Shown: piece after piece, positions 52,010-61,113 of the stretch
How positions within the stretch are numbered: the first letter of the stretch is position 1
Layout: each line of letters begins with the position of its first letter
Assembly (NCBI RefSeq): GCF_017643475.1
Contig: NZ_JAEPNI010000001.1
Coordinates: forward strand, 992,001-1,056,000
Direction of reading: 5' to 3'
Length of the DNA: 64,000 nucleotides
Source: Maricaulis sp.
GTDB taxonomy: Bacteria; Pseudomonadota; Alphaproteobacteria; Caulobacterales; Maricaulaceae
Notes under the pieces: model-generated
What the model was told of the DNA's origin: nothing
The model's database searches: none
What the model saw: only the letters and a program-made list of their open reading frames with translations
Made by a program: the position numbers and the translations under genes

Positions 52010-53061
52010 GCGCGCACTCCCAGACGGGCCAGCTTGTCCGCTTGGCCAACACGGCTGACGGCTTTCTGGCACCAGTCGAGGTTATTCAGATACCAGCTTA
52101 CTGTCGTGCGGAGTCCGGACGCGAAATCATGTTCAGGCGTCCAGCCCAGTTCGCGCTCGATCTTGCCGGCGTCAATCGCATAGCGAAAATCATGGCCGGG
52201 GCGGTCGGTGACAAAACGGATCTGCTCGGCATAGGGCGACGGGGAAGGGCGCAGCTCGTCGAGCAAGGTACAGATCATCTGCACCAGTTCGATGTTGGAC
52301 ACTTCCGCGCCACCACCAACGGCGTAGGTCTCGCCGACACGTCCTCTCTCCAGCATGGCAAACATCGCACTGACATGATCGCTGACATGCAGCCAGTCGC
52401 GAACATTCTCACCCTTACCATAAACCGGAATGTCATGTCCGCGAATAGCGTTGAGAATGACTACCGGGATGAGTTTTTCCGGAAACTGGAAGGCACCGTA
52501 ATTATTCGAACAATTTGAGATTAGGACCGGGAAGCCATAGGTCTTGAACCAGGCGCGGACCAGCATGTCCGAGGACGCCTTGCTCGCGGAATAGGGCGAA
52601 TTGGGCGCGTAGGGAGTTTCTTCCGTGAACACGCCTTCCGGGCCGAGCGCACCGAAGACCTCGTCCGTGGAAATGTGCAGGAAGCGGAAGTTTCTCCGGC
52701 ATTCTTCGTCCAGCGTACGCCAGTAGGCTTCGAGTTCGGCCAGCATGACAGCCGTTCCGGAAACATTTGTGGTGACGAATTCCAGAGGACCATCGATGGA
52801 GCGATCGACATGGGATTCCGCTGCCGCGTGGATGACTGCATCCGGACGGAAGTCGTCCACGGCCTGCCGTACGGCAACCGCATCGCAGATATTGATCTGG
52901 GCGAAGCTGTAGAAATCCGATCCCGCGATGCCGGTGAGATTGTCGGGATTGGCTGAATAGGTGAGGGCGTCGATGTTGAGCACGTGATGCCCATTCCCGA
53001 TCGCGTGCCGTACGATCTCCGAACCGATAAACCCGCAGCCGCCGGTGACCAGTATTCTCAT
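52006..53061 (-). CDS. rfbB: dTDP-glucose 4,6-dehydratase
   Basis: 351 residues. TGGCGFIGSEIVRHAIG binds NAD; HAAAESHVDRSIDGP, LHISTDEVFGALG (with the catalytic Asp/Glu pair DE), YSASKASSDMLVRAWFKTYG (Tyr/Lys) and NNYGAFQFPEKLIPVVILNA are all standard. It forms dTDP-4-keto-6-deoxyglucose. Its start overlaps rfbC's end by 4 bp and its end overlaps rfbD. Confidence 0.95.
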   Translation of the reverse strand: MRILVTGGCGFIGSEIVRHAIGNGHHVLNIDALTYSANPDNLTGIAGSDFYSFAQINICDAVAVRQAVDDFRPDAVIHAAAESHVDRSIDGPLEFVTTNVSGTAVMLAELEAYWRTLDEECRRNFRFLHISTDEVFGALGPEGVFTEETPYAPNSPYSASKASSDMLVRAWFKTYGFPVLISNCSNNYGAFQFPEKLIPVVILNAIRGHDIPVYGKGENVRDWLHVSDHVSAMFAMLERGRVGETYAVGGGAEVSNIELVQMICTLLDELRPSPSPYAEQIRFVTDRPGHDFRYAIDAGKIERELGWTPEHDFASGLRTTVSWYLNNLDWCQKAVSRVGQADKLARLGVRA

Positions 53062-53651
53062 TTCACAGCCTCCGGCGGTGTGTAGGTGAAGGTATTGTGC
53101 CGCAGAAATTCCTGCCAGCTACCAGCCGCACGATCCTTGTCCGACAAGACCGGCTGAACAGCTTTAGCCGGCCAGCCGAGCGCCAGATCAGCATCATTCC
53201 AGGCGACGGAGAAATCATGTTCCGGTGAATAGGGCGCGTCGACCTTGTAATTCACAACACAATCGGGTTCGAGCGTGATGAAACCATGCAGGAAACCCGC
53301 GGGTACGAGCAGTTGCACAGGGGCGTCCTGACTCAGCTCGACTGATGCAGACTGGCCAAAGGTCGGCGAACCATGACGGGCATCGACGATGATATCAAGG
53401 ATGCGGCCAGCAACACATCGAACCAGCTTTGCCTGGGCGAAGGGGGCGTGTTGGGCGTGAAGACCGCGCAGCGTGTGCACATGGCTGGAGAAGCTCTCAT
53501 TCTCCTGGATCCACTCATGCTCCAGCCCCAGACTCGCAAGCCCGTCACGATGGGCCGTGACCGAAAACCGCCCGCGCTCGTCCGCGAAGACAGGGTGCCG
53601 GATCAGGCACGCATCGGGCAGTGAGAGGGGCTCGACTTCGAACATGTACAT
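53058..53651 (-). CDS. rfbC: dTDP-4-dehydrorhamnose 3,5-epimerase
   Basis: 197 residues, a cupin-fold epimerase: LIRHPVFADERGRF, QENESFSSHVHTLRGLHAQHAPFAQAKLVRC (the catalytic-site His near residue 66), DIIVDARHGSPTFGQ and VPAGFLHGFITLEPDCVVNYKVD. It epimerises C3 and C5 to give dTDP-4-keto-rhamnose. First gene of the minus-strand rfbCBD group; a 7-bp stem lies in its leader. Confidence 0.94.
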   Translation of the reverse strand: MYMFEVEPLSLPDACLIRHPVFADERGRFSVTAHRDGLASLGLEHEWIQENESFSSHVHTLRGLHAQHAPFAQAKLVRCVAGRILDIIVDARHGSPTFGQSASVELSQDAPVQLLVPAGFLHGFITLEPDCVVNYKVDAPYSPEHDFSVAWNDADLALGWPAKAVQPVLSDKDRAAGSWQEFLRHNTFTYTPPEAVK

Positions 53652-53671
53652 GCGTCTCTTTTTGTTTCCCG

Positions 53672-53689
53672 TACCGCATCCGTGCGGTA
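53672..53689. promoter_or_regulatory. Hairpin/palindrome in the rfbC-rfbA divergent region
   Basis: TACCGCA-TCCG-TGCGGTA, a perfect 7-bp inverted repeat 21 bp upstream of the rfbC start, in the 213-bp gap between the divergent rfbC and rfbA genes. It could be an operator or a leader stem; no evidence separates the two. Confidence 0.4.
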
Positions 53690-53864
53690 GCAGATAACTA
53701 TCGTTGAGGAAATGAGAAGTGAAAGCTCAGCAAGTTTTGTTTCCAATCGCAGCAGATTGAACCGATTTCACTGAGCATGCCCGCCCGATTTGAGGTAAGA
53801 GGCTGGACGAACACATTGAGACTGGAGGGTCGCCTCCGTCTGGCAATCAGGGACAGGCTGATCG

Positions 53865-54734
53865 ATGAAGGGAATTATCCTTGCTGGTGGTCGGGGCACA
53901 CGACTGGCTCCGATGACGTTGAGCACGTCAAAACAGCTCCTGCCGATCTACGACAAGCCCATGATCTATTACCCGCTTTCGGTGCTGATGATCGCGGGCA
54001 TCCGAGAGATCCTGATCATTACGACACCGGAGGAACTCAACCGTTTCCAGCAATTGCTCGGGGATGGCAGTCATTTCGGTGTTCGACTGGAATTTACGAC
54101 TCAGGCCAGCCCTGACGGACTGGCGCAGGCTTTCCTCCTTGGCGAGGAGTTCCTTGACGGTGAAGCCGCGACCCTGATCCTTGGGGACAATCTCTATTAC
54201 GGCCACGGGTTGAGCGATCAGCTCGCCGACGCCGTCAGCAAGCATCGCGAGGGCGGCCGGGTGTTCGCATATCGGGTGTCAGATCCGGCGCGTTACGGTG
54301 TGATCGAGCTCGACGAGGCCGGGCAGCCGCTGAGCATCGAGGAAAAACCGGCGGAGCCGAAATCCAATCTCGCCGTAACCGGGCTCTATATCTATGACGA
54401 GCAGATCGTGGATATTGCCAAGTCCATCCGTCCGTCCGCGCGAGGTGAGCTCGAGATAACCGACGTCAACAAGGCCTATATGGACAAGGGCCAGCTGGCC
54501 GTTGAAGAGCTGGGCCGCGGTGTGGCCTGGCTGGATACCGGTACGGCTGATTCCCTTCTGGAGGCGGCCGAATTCGTGCGCTCTCTGCAAAGTCGCCAGG
54601 GCATGAAGATTGCCTGTCTGGAGGAAATCGGCTTGCGCAACGGCTGGATTACCTCGGCAGATATTCCAGCTGCTGTTGATCGGTACAAGGGCTCGGAGTA
54701 TGGCGCATACTTGCAAAAGCTGACCGCGGACTAA
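53865..54734 (+). CDS. rfbA: Glucose-1-phosphate thymidylyltransferase
   Basis: 289 residues. LAGGRGTRLAPMTLSTSKQLLP is the nucleotide-binding signature (with GTRL and the Lys), then YDKPMIYYPLSVLMIAGI, LGDNLYYGHGLSDQL and YRVSDPARYGVIELDEAG, ending in the usual RfbA tail. It makes dTDP-glucose, first step to dTDP-rhamnose. It is divergent from rfbCBD and 33 bp upstream of the UDP-glucuronate epimerase gene. Confidence 0.96.
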   Translation: MKGIILAGGRGTRLAPMTLSTSKQLLPIYDKPMIYYPLSVLMIAGIREILIITTPEELNRFQQLLGDGSHFGVRLEFTTQASPDGLAQAFLLGEEFLDGEAATLILGDNLYYGHGLSDQLADAVSKHREGGRVFAYRVSDPARYGVIELDEAGQPLSIEEKPAEPKSNLAVTGLYIYDEQIVDIAKSIRPSARGELEITDVNKAYMDKGQLAVEELGRGVAWLDTGTADSLLEAAEFVRSLQSRQGMKIACLEEIGLRNGWITSADIPAAVDRYKGSEYGAYLQKLTAD

Positions 54735-54767
54735 ACGCGGCTTCTGTTTCAACTGGAGGGGGTTGGC

Positions 54768-55739
54768 TTGAAAATCCTGGTTACCGGTGCGGCCGGATTT
54801 ATTGGGTTTCACACGTCTCAGGCCCTGCTGGCGGCCGGTCATGAAGTGATGGGGATTGATAATCTCAACACCTATTACGACCCGCGGCTCAAGCAGGCAC
54901 GTCTGGATCAGCTCCTACCGCACGAGAACTTCCAGTTCCACAAGCTCGACCTCGCCGACACCGAAGCGGTCCATGCAGTCACCCTGCCGTGGAAGCCGGA
55001 GGCGATCTGTCATCTCGCCGCCCAGGCGGGCGTGCGCTACTCGATTGAGGCGCCGTTCGCCTATGCGCGCTCGAACCTGCTTGGTCATCTGACCATTCTC
55101 GAACTGGCGCGCGGCCTGGGAGACGGTCTTCGGCATCTGGTCTATGCCTCATCCAGCTCGGTCTATGGGGAACAGGCCGAAGTGCCTTTCAGCGAGGAGA
55201 GCGCCAGCGAAGCGCCGGAATCCCTCTATGCCGCGACGAAGCGGGCGGACGAGTTGATGTCCGCGTCCTATACCAATCTCTATGGCATTCCGGCGACGGG
55301 CCTTCGCTTTTTCACGGTCTATGGTCCGTGGGGGCGCCCGGACATGGCCTATTGGCTGTTTGCTGAACGCATGATGCGTGGAGACCCGATAAAGGTCTTC
55401 AATCACGGTGAGATGGAGCGCGATTTTACCTATATCGACGATATCGTTGAACCGCTTCAGCGCATGGTCGTGGATGCGCCCGCGCGAGGGCGGCACGAGG
55501 TCTACAATATCGGCGGATCATCACCGGAAAAGCTGATGGACATGATCTCGACGCTCGAGCGCGCCTTCGGGATCGAGGCCGAGAAAGAAATGCTGCCTAT
55601 GCAGCCGGGCGATGTCACCCGCACCTACGCCAATGTCGACAAGCTGGTGCGGGATTATGACTATCGCCCGGGAATTTCGCTGGAACACGGGCTGACGCAA
55701 TTCGCGACCTGGTTCCGTGAGTGGAACCAGCAGAGCTAG
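54768..55739 (+). CDS. UDP-glucuronate 4-epimerase (extended SDR)
   Basis: 323 residues from a TTG after GGAGGGGG. NAD loop TGAAGFIGFHTSQ, DNLNTYYDPRLKQARL (the motif that separates glucuronate epimerases from GalE), HLAAQAGVRYS, SSSSVYGEQAEVPF, YAATKRADELM, TGLRFFTVYGPWGRPDMA and RDFTYIDDIVEPL all match the CapI/LspL group. It makes UDP-galacturonate from UDP-glucuronate, whose synthase (ugd) lies 3 kb downstream. Probably co-transcribed with rfbA. Confidence 0.9.
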   Translation: MKILVTGAAGFIGFHTSQALLAAGHEVMGIDNLNTYYDPRLKQARLDQLLPHENFQFHKLDLADTEAVHAVTLPWKPEAICHLAAQAGVRYSIEAPFAYARSNLLGHLTILELARGLGDGLRHLVYASSSSVYGEQAEVPFSEESASEAPESLYAATKRADELMSASYTNLYGIPATGLRFFTVYGPWGRPDMAYWLFAERMMRGDPIKVFNHGEMERDFTYIDDIVEPLQRMVVDAPARGRHEVYNIGGSSPEKLMDMISTLERAFGIEAEKEMLPMQPGDVTRTYANVDKLVRDYDYRPGISLEHGLTQFATWFREWNQQS

Positions 55740-55744
55740 GGTGT

Positions 55745-56626
55745 TCAGCCTAGGCTTTCCTCGATCAACTTTCGGGCCTGTGACCCCAGTTCCTCGTTTG
55801 ATATGGCAAAGCCGAGCGTGGCCCGCAGATAGCCTAGCTTGCTGCCGCAATCATATGGCGTTCCACTAAACTCGAGCGCGTGGAAATCCTGTTTCTGCAT
55901 CAGGCGCGCCATGGCATCGGTGAGCTGGATCTCGCCGCCGGCACCGGCGGCCTGGTCGGCGAGGAAGTCGAAAATCTCCCCGGTCAGGATATAGCGACCG
56001 GTGATGGCCAGATTGGATGGAGCGCTTTCCACCGGCGGCTTCTCGACCATGCCGCGCATGCGGATCATCGCGCCATCGCGTTCGATCGGATCAATGACGC
56101 CGTATTTGTTGACCTCGTTTTCCGGTACCGGATCAACCGCGATGACATTGCCGCCCGTACGGTCAAACACCTCGGTCATCTGGGCCAGGCAGCCCGGCTT
56201 GCCGTGGATGAGGACATCCGGCAGGAGAATGGCAAACGGGTCGGATCCGATGATGTCGCGCGCACACCAGATGGCATGGCCCAGGCCGAGCGGCGCTTGC
56301 TGGCGGACAAAACTCATCGAACCGGGCTTTGGGCATGATCGAACGACTTCTTCAAGAATGTCGGATTTGCCCTTGGCCTCAAGCGTCGCTTCGAGCTCGT
56401 AGGCGCTGTCGAAATAATCCTCGATCGCCGCCTTGTTGCGACCGGTCACAAAGACAATGTGCTCGATGCCTGCTTCCAGCGCCTCGTCCACCACATACTG
56501 GATGGCCGGTCGGTCGAAGACTGGCAGCATCTCCTTGGGGATGGACTTCGTTGCCGGAAGAACCCGTGTGCCAAGACCAGCGACGGGAAGGACTGCTTTA
56601 CGAATCGTAGTCATCAATTTGCTCAT
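55745..56626 (-). CDS. galU: UTP-glucose-1-phosphate uridylyltransferase
   Basis: 293 residues. [27 protein letters not shown] is the nucleotidyltransferase signature (here written as parts [11 protein letters not shown] and KEMLPV), followed by [33 protein letters not shown] and [21 protein letters not shown]. It makes UDP-glucose, feeding ugd. It is on the minus strand, convergent with the epimerase and divergent from the glmM-like gene. Confidence 0.95.
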   Translation of the reverse strand: MSKLMTTIRKAVLPVAGLGTRVLPATKSIPKEMLPVFDRPAIQYVVDEALEAGIEHIVFVTGRNKAAIEDYFDSAYELEATLEAKGKSDILEEVVRSCPKPGSMSFVRQQAPLGLGHAIWCARDIIGSDPFAILLPDVLIHGKPGCLAQMTEVFDRTGGNVIAVDPVPENEVNKYGVIDPIERDGAMIRMRGMVEKPPVESAPSNLAITGRYILTGEIFDFLADQAAGAGGEIQLTDAMARLMQKQDFHALEFSGTPYDCGSKLGYLRATLGFAISNEELGSQARKLIEESLG

Positions 56627-56736
56627 GGATTACTGACACTAGGCGTATCCGAGCCCTGCGGGACAGTCCAGCCCGTAACCTGCTTTGGCGACGATGCGAC
56701 ACCCGCTATCCTGTCCGAATCAGTGAGGAATCCGCG

Positions 56737-58089
56737 ATGACCAAGAGATATTTCGGTACTGATGGCGTGCGGGGGCTGACCAACAGCTTCCCGATGACAG
56801 CCGAGACCGCGCTGAGATTGGGGCTTGCGGCAGGTCGATGCTTCACCAAGCGGGAAGGCCGGCATCTCGTCGTGATCGGCAAGGATACCCGCCTGTCCGG
56901 ATACATGATCGAACCGGCGCTGGTGGCGGGTTTTACGTCGGTCGGGATGGATGTGGTTCTATTCGGCCCCCTGCCAACGCCCGGTGTCTCGCAGATGACG
57001 CTGTCCCTGCGTGCGGATATGGGCGTGATGATCACGGCGTCGCACAATCCCTATCATGACAACGGCATCAAGCTGTTTGGCCCGGACGGGTTGAAGCTGG
57101 ATGACGAGGCCGAGATGCGGATCGAACGGCGCATGGAATCGGCCCTGACCGATCCCATGGCGGAGCCACAGGCGCTGGGGCGGGTGAAGCGGATCGAGGA
57201 TGCGCAGGCGCGTTATGTGGAACTGGCCAAGGCGACATTCCCGCGCACACGCGGGTTGTCGGGCATGCGTATCGTCGTCGATTGCGCGAACGGCGCGGCC
57301 TATCAGGTTGCTCCGAAAGTGCTCTATGAACTCGGCGCGGACGTGATCTCGGTCGGCGTTTCGCCCAATGGGTTCAACGTCAACCAGGAGTGCGGCTCCA
57401 CAGCGCCGGACCAGATGCGAGCCGCCGTTCTGGAACACCGGGCCCATATCGGTATCGCGCTGGACGGGGATGGTGATCGTGTCCTTCTGTGTGACGAGAA
57501 GGGTGAGACTGTCGATGGCGACCAGATCCTTGCGCTCTTGGCGCGGCACTGGAAACAGGAAGGCGAGCTGGATCACCCGGAGATCATCGGCACGGTGATG
57601 TCGAACATCGGTCTTGAGCGCTTCCTCGAGCGGGAAGGGCTGCGCCTCCACCGGACGCGGGTCGGGGATCGTTATGTCGCCGAGCGCATGAAGGAAAGTG
57701 CCGCAGCATTGGGCGGGGAACCGTCTGGACATATCCTCACGCCGCGCTTTTGTCCGACCGGCGATGGCCTGATCGCTGCGCTGCAGGTCTTGCGGGTTCT
57801 GATCGAGAGTGATCGCCCGGCCAGCGAGGTGCTCCAGGCTTTCGACCCTGTCCCGCAATTGCTCGAGAATGTCCGCGTCGAGAAAGCTGCCGATGTTATG
57901 GCGGACAGCACGGTCGAGGCGGCGATCCGGCTGGCTGAAGACGAGCTCGCCGGAGAGGGGCGGGTGCTTGTGCGACCGTCCGGTACCGAGCCCTTGATCC
58001 GGGTCATGGCGGAGGGACCGGCAGGACAGATCCGACCGGTGGTTGACAATATCAAGGCCGCCGTCCTCAAGGCTGCACAGGCAAACTGA
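56737..58089 (+). CDS. GlmM-like phosphohexomutase, copy 1
   Basis: 450 residues, the full GlmM length. Start FGTDGVRG, phosphoserine loop [19 protein letters not shown] (Ser102), metal loop DGDGDR, and phosphate loop [13 protein letters not shown] are intact, but the sugar-specificity loop reads GEPSGH (Pro329) where GlmM has GEQSGH. It may act as phosphoglucosamine mutase or on another hexose phosphate. It lies between galU and ugd, within the sugar-nucleotide cluster, whereas the canonical copy lies beside glmS. Confidence 0.88.
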   Translation: MTKRYFGTDGVRGLTNSFPMTAETALRLGLAAGRCFTKREGRHLVVIGKDTRLSGYMIEPALVAGFTSVGMDVVLFGPLPTPGVSQMTLSLRADMGVMITASHNPYHDNGIKLFGPDGLKLDDEAEMRIERRMESALTDPMAEPQALGRVKRIEDAQARYVELAKATFPRTRGLSGMRIVVDCANGAAYQVAPKVLYELGADVISVGVSPNGFNVNQECGSTAPDQMRAAVLEHRAHIGIALDGDGDRVLLCDEKGETVDGDQILALLARHWKQEGELDHPEIIGTVMSNIGLERFLEREGLRLHRTRVGDRYVAERMKESAAALGGEPSGHILTPRFCPTGDGLIAALQVLRVLIESDRPASEVLQAFDPVPQLLENVRVEKAADVMADSTVEAAIRLAEDELAGEGRVLVRPSGTEPLIRVMAEGPAGQIRPVVDNIKAAVLKAAQAN

Positions 58090-58177
58090 GCTTCAAGCTG
58101 TCATTTGGGAAATCAATCCTTGCACGGACCCCATCGAACGGCGATACCGGGCGGGAGAGTGAAGAGGAGCGATACCA

Positions 58178-59488
58178 ATGCGCGTCGCAATGATCGGAAC
58201 CGGTTATGTAGGTCTTGTATCCGGTGCTTGTTTTGCTGATTTCGGACATGATGTGACCTGCGTCGACAAGGACGCGTCCAAGGTCGAAACCCTGCAATCC
58301 GGTGGTATCCCGATTTACGAGCCAGGCCTGGACCTGCTGGTCCAGCGCAATGTGCGTGAAGGCCGTCTCCACTTCACCCAGGACCTGACGGATGCGGTGC
58401 GAGAAGCAGACGCTGTCTTCATCGCCGTGGGTACGCCCTCGCGTCGCGGTGACGGTTTTGCTGACCTGTCCTTTGTCTACGCCGCCGCCAAGGAAATTGC
58501 AGAGGTGATGGAGGGCTATACGGTCGTTGTCACCAAGTCGACGGTTCCGGTTGGAACGGGTGACGAGGTCGAGCGCATCATCCGTGAAACCCGTCCGGAT
58601 GCTGACTTTGCGGTGGTCTCCAACCCGGAATTCCTGCGCGAAGGCGCGGCGATCGATGACTTCAAGCGCCCGGATCGCGTGGTGGTGGGTACGGATGAAG
58701 AGCGCGCGCGCAATGTCATGCACGAACTCTATCGCCCGCTCTTCCTCAACGAGACGCCGATCGTCTTCACCTCGCGCCGCACGTCTGAGCTGATCAAATA
58801 CGCGGCCAACGCCTTCCTCGCACTCAAGATCACTTTCATCAACGAGATGGCAGATCTGTGTGAGAGCGTCGGCGCAAACGTCCAGGAAGTCGCCCGCGGC
58901 GTTGGGCTCGACAATCGTATCGGCGGCAAATTCCTCAATGCCGGCCCGGGTTATGGCGGTTCCTGTTTTCCGAAGGACACGCTCGCTCTGGTGCGCACGG
59001 CACAGGAGTTTGAAAGCCCGGTCCGACTCGTCGAGACGGTCGTTGACGTCAATGACAAGCGCAAACGTGCGATGGCCGACAAGGTCATCAAGGCTTGTGA
59101 CGGAGACGTTTCCGGCAAGACCATTGCTGTGCTGGGCCTGACCTTCAAGCCAAACACGGATGACATGCGCGAGGCGCCCAGCCTGGAAATCATTCCGGCG
59201 CTTCAGGAAGCCGGTGCGCGTATCAAGGCTTTTGATCCGGCCGGCACGGTCGAGGCGGAGCATCACTTCAGCGATGTTGAGTTCACCTCCGGCCCTTACT
59301 TCTGTGTTGAGGATGCGGATGCCCTGGTCATCATCACCGAGTGGAACGAGTTCCGCGCCCTGGACCTGGACCGTCTGAAAGAGCTGATGAAGGCACCCAT
59401 CCTGGTCGACCTTCGCAATATCTATCTGCCGGAAGAGATGAGCGCAGCGGGCTTTAAATATTCCAGCATCGGCCGGCCGGCCGACTAG
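58178..59488 (+). CDS. ugd: UDP-glucose 6-dehydrogenase
   Basis: 436 residues. NAD loop MIGTGYVGLVSGACFADFGH, IAVGTPSRRGDGFADL, TKSTVPVGTGDE, NPEFLREGAAIDDF, Cys263 in GGSCFPKDTLAL and the C-terminal GLTFKPNTDDMREAPSLEII. It oxidises UDP-glucose to UDP-glucuronate, which the epimerase upstream converts to UDP-galacturonate. It lies 89 bp after the GlmM-like gene and 67 bp before the third mutase gene, all on the plus strand. Confidence 0.96.
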   Translation: MRVAMIGTGYVGLVSGACFADFGHDVTCVDKDASKVETLQSGGIPIYEPGLDLLVQRNVREGRLHFTQDLTDAVREADAVFIAVGTPSRRGDGFADLSFVYAAAKEIAEVMEGYTVVVTKSTVPVGTGDEVERIIRETRPDADFAVVSNPEFLREGAAIDDFKRPDRVVVGTDEERARNVMHELYRPLFLNETPIVFTSRRTSELIKYAANAFLALKITFINEMADLCESVGANVQEVARGVGLDNRIGGKFLNAGPGYGGSCFPKDTLALVRTAQEFESPVRLVETVVDVNDKRKRAMADKVIKACDGDVSGKTIAVLGLTFKPNTDDMREAPSLEIIPALQEAGARIKAFDPAGTVEAEHHFSDVEFTSGPYFCVEDADALVIITEWNEFRALDLDRLKELMKAPILVDLRNIYLPEEMSAAGFKYSSIGRPAD

Positions 59489-59554
59489 ACCGCACTACAT
59501 CACAGGTAAGACAGCTTCACTACAGAACGTGCCGGAAAGGCACCGGAGGGGATT

Positions 59555-61075
59555 ATGAGCCAGAAACCGTTTGCTGAACTTGCACCCAATTCCTGGGAGT
59601 TCGAGAACGAGGCGCTGATCAAGCCCACCGGTTTTCGCGAGTATGATGCCCGCTGGTGGTTTGGCCATCCCGGTTCCGACAAACCCTCCGAGCTGAACCT
59701 TTATGGCGTGCAGGCTCTGGGTCTTGGCCTTGGTACGCTGATCCACGAGCTGGGCGTCGAGCCGAAGATCGTCGTCGGTCATGATTTCCGCAGCTATTCC
59801 CTCTCCGTGAAACAGGCGCTGGAAGTTGGACTGATGGCTTCGGGGATCGAGGTGCATGATATCGGCCTGGCCCTGTCACCGACGGCCTATTTTGCTCAGT
59901 TTGATCTGGATATTCCCTGCGTGGCCATGGTCACCGCGAGCCACAACTCCAATGGCTGGACCGGTGTAAAAATGGGCGCGGCGCGCCCGCTGACCTTCGG
60001 TCCGGACGAGATGAGCCGCCTCAAGGAAATCGTCCTGGGCGGTAAAGGACAGCATCGTGAGGGCGGCGGTTATGTCCGCGAGCAAGGTGTTGCCGAGCGT
60101 TTCATCGCGGATGTTGCCGAGGGCGTGGATATCAAGCGACCGCTGAAAGTTGTCGCCGCCTGTGGCAATGGCACAGCCGGCGCCTTCGTACCCCAGGCAC
60201 TGCGTGCGATGGGTGTCGAGGTCATCGAGATGGATTGTGATCTGGACCACACCTTCCCGCGCTATAATCCGAACCCGGAAGACATGCAGATGCTGCACGC
60301 CATGCGCGATGCTGTTCTCGAGCACGGTGCCGATGTAGGGCTGGGTTTTGATGGTGACGGTGACCGTTGCGGCGTAATCGACAATGAGGGCGAGGAGATC
60401 TTCGCCGACAAGATCGGTTTGATGCTCGCGCGCGATCTCGCGCCGCTTTATCCCGGATCGACTTTTGTCGTGGACGTGAAATCGACCGGCCTCTTTGCGA
60501 TTGATCCTGTGCTTGAAGAGCACGGTTGCAAGACGGACTACTTCAAGACGGGACATTCCTACATCAAACGCCGCTCCAAGGAGCTGGGCGCGCTGGCAGG
60601 ATTTGAGAAGTCTGGCCATTTCTTCCTGCAGGACCCGATCGGCCGGGGTTATGATGATGGTCTTGTCGCCGCGCGCGCTGTCCTGCAGATGCTGGAGCGC
60701 AATCCGGACAAGACGATGGCAGATTTGCGCCGCGCGCTTCCCGTCAGCTTCCAGTCACCGACCATGTCCCCAGCCTGTGCCGATGAAGTCAAATACGGCG
60801 TCATCGATCGTATCGTGGCTGAGTACCAGGCCAAGGCCGAACAGTGTGCCACGGTGGCCGGCCGCAAAATAGCGGCGGTCAACACCGTCAATGGAGTGCG
60901 CTTTTCACTTGATGATGGTGCCTGGGGGTTGGTCCGGGCGTCCTCGAACACACCAAACCTGGTCGTCGTGGTCGAGAGCCCGAATTCTGCGGACGACGTC
61001 AAGGCGATCTTTGATGAGATCGCCCTGACCCTGTCCGGATATGAGGAAGTCGGCGAGTTCGACCAGAAGCTCTGA
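59555..61075 (+). CDS. Phosphomannomutase/phosphoglucomutase
   Basis: 506 residues. FREYDARWWF opens the domain, phosphoserine Ser129 is in VTASHNSNGWTGVK, the metal loop is GFDGDGDRCGVID, the sugar loop is GFEKSGHFFL, and the final phosphate loop is VRASSNTPNLVV. This fits the bifunctional PMM/PGM (ManB/AlgC-like) group, which supplies mannose-1-phosphate or glucose-1-phosphate for the polymerising pathways around it. Convergent with glmM copy 2. Confidence 0.92.
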   Translation: MSQKPFAELAPNSWEFENEALIKPTGFREYDARWWFGHPGSDKPSELNLYGVQALGLGLGTLIHELGVEPKIVVGHDFRSYSLSVKQALEVGLMASGIEVHDIGLALSPTAYFAQFDLDIPCVAMVTASHNSNGWTGVKMGAARPLTFGPDEMSRLKEIVLGGKGQHREGGGYVREQGVAERFIADVAEGVDIKRPLKVVAACGNGTAGAFVPQALRAMGVEVIEMDCDLDHTFPRYNPNPEDMQMLHAMRDAVLEHGADVGLGFDGDGDRCGVIDNEGEEIFADKIGLMLARDLAPLYPGSTFVVDVKSTGLFAIDPVLEEHGCKTDYFKTGHSYIKRRSKELGALAGFEKSGHFFLQDPIGRGYDDGLVAARAVLQMLERNPDKTMADLRRALPVSFQSPTMSPACADEVKYGVIDRIVAEYQAKAEQCATVAGRKIAAVNTVNGVRFSLDDGAWGLVRASSNTPNLVVVVESPNSADDVKAIFDEIALTLSGYEEVGEFDQKL

Positions 61076-61113
61076 TTGCCAAAGCTGGATGCCAGCGGCA
61101 CCAGGCCGACGGA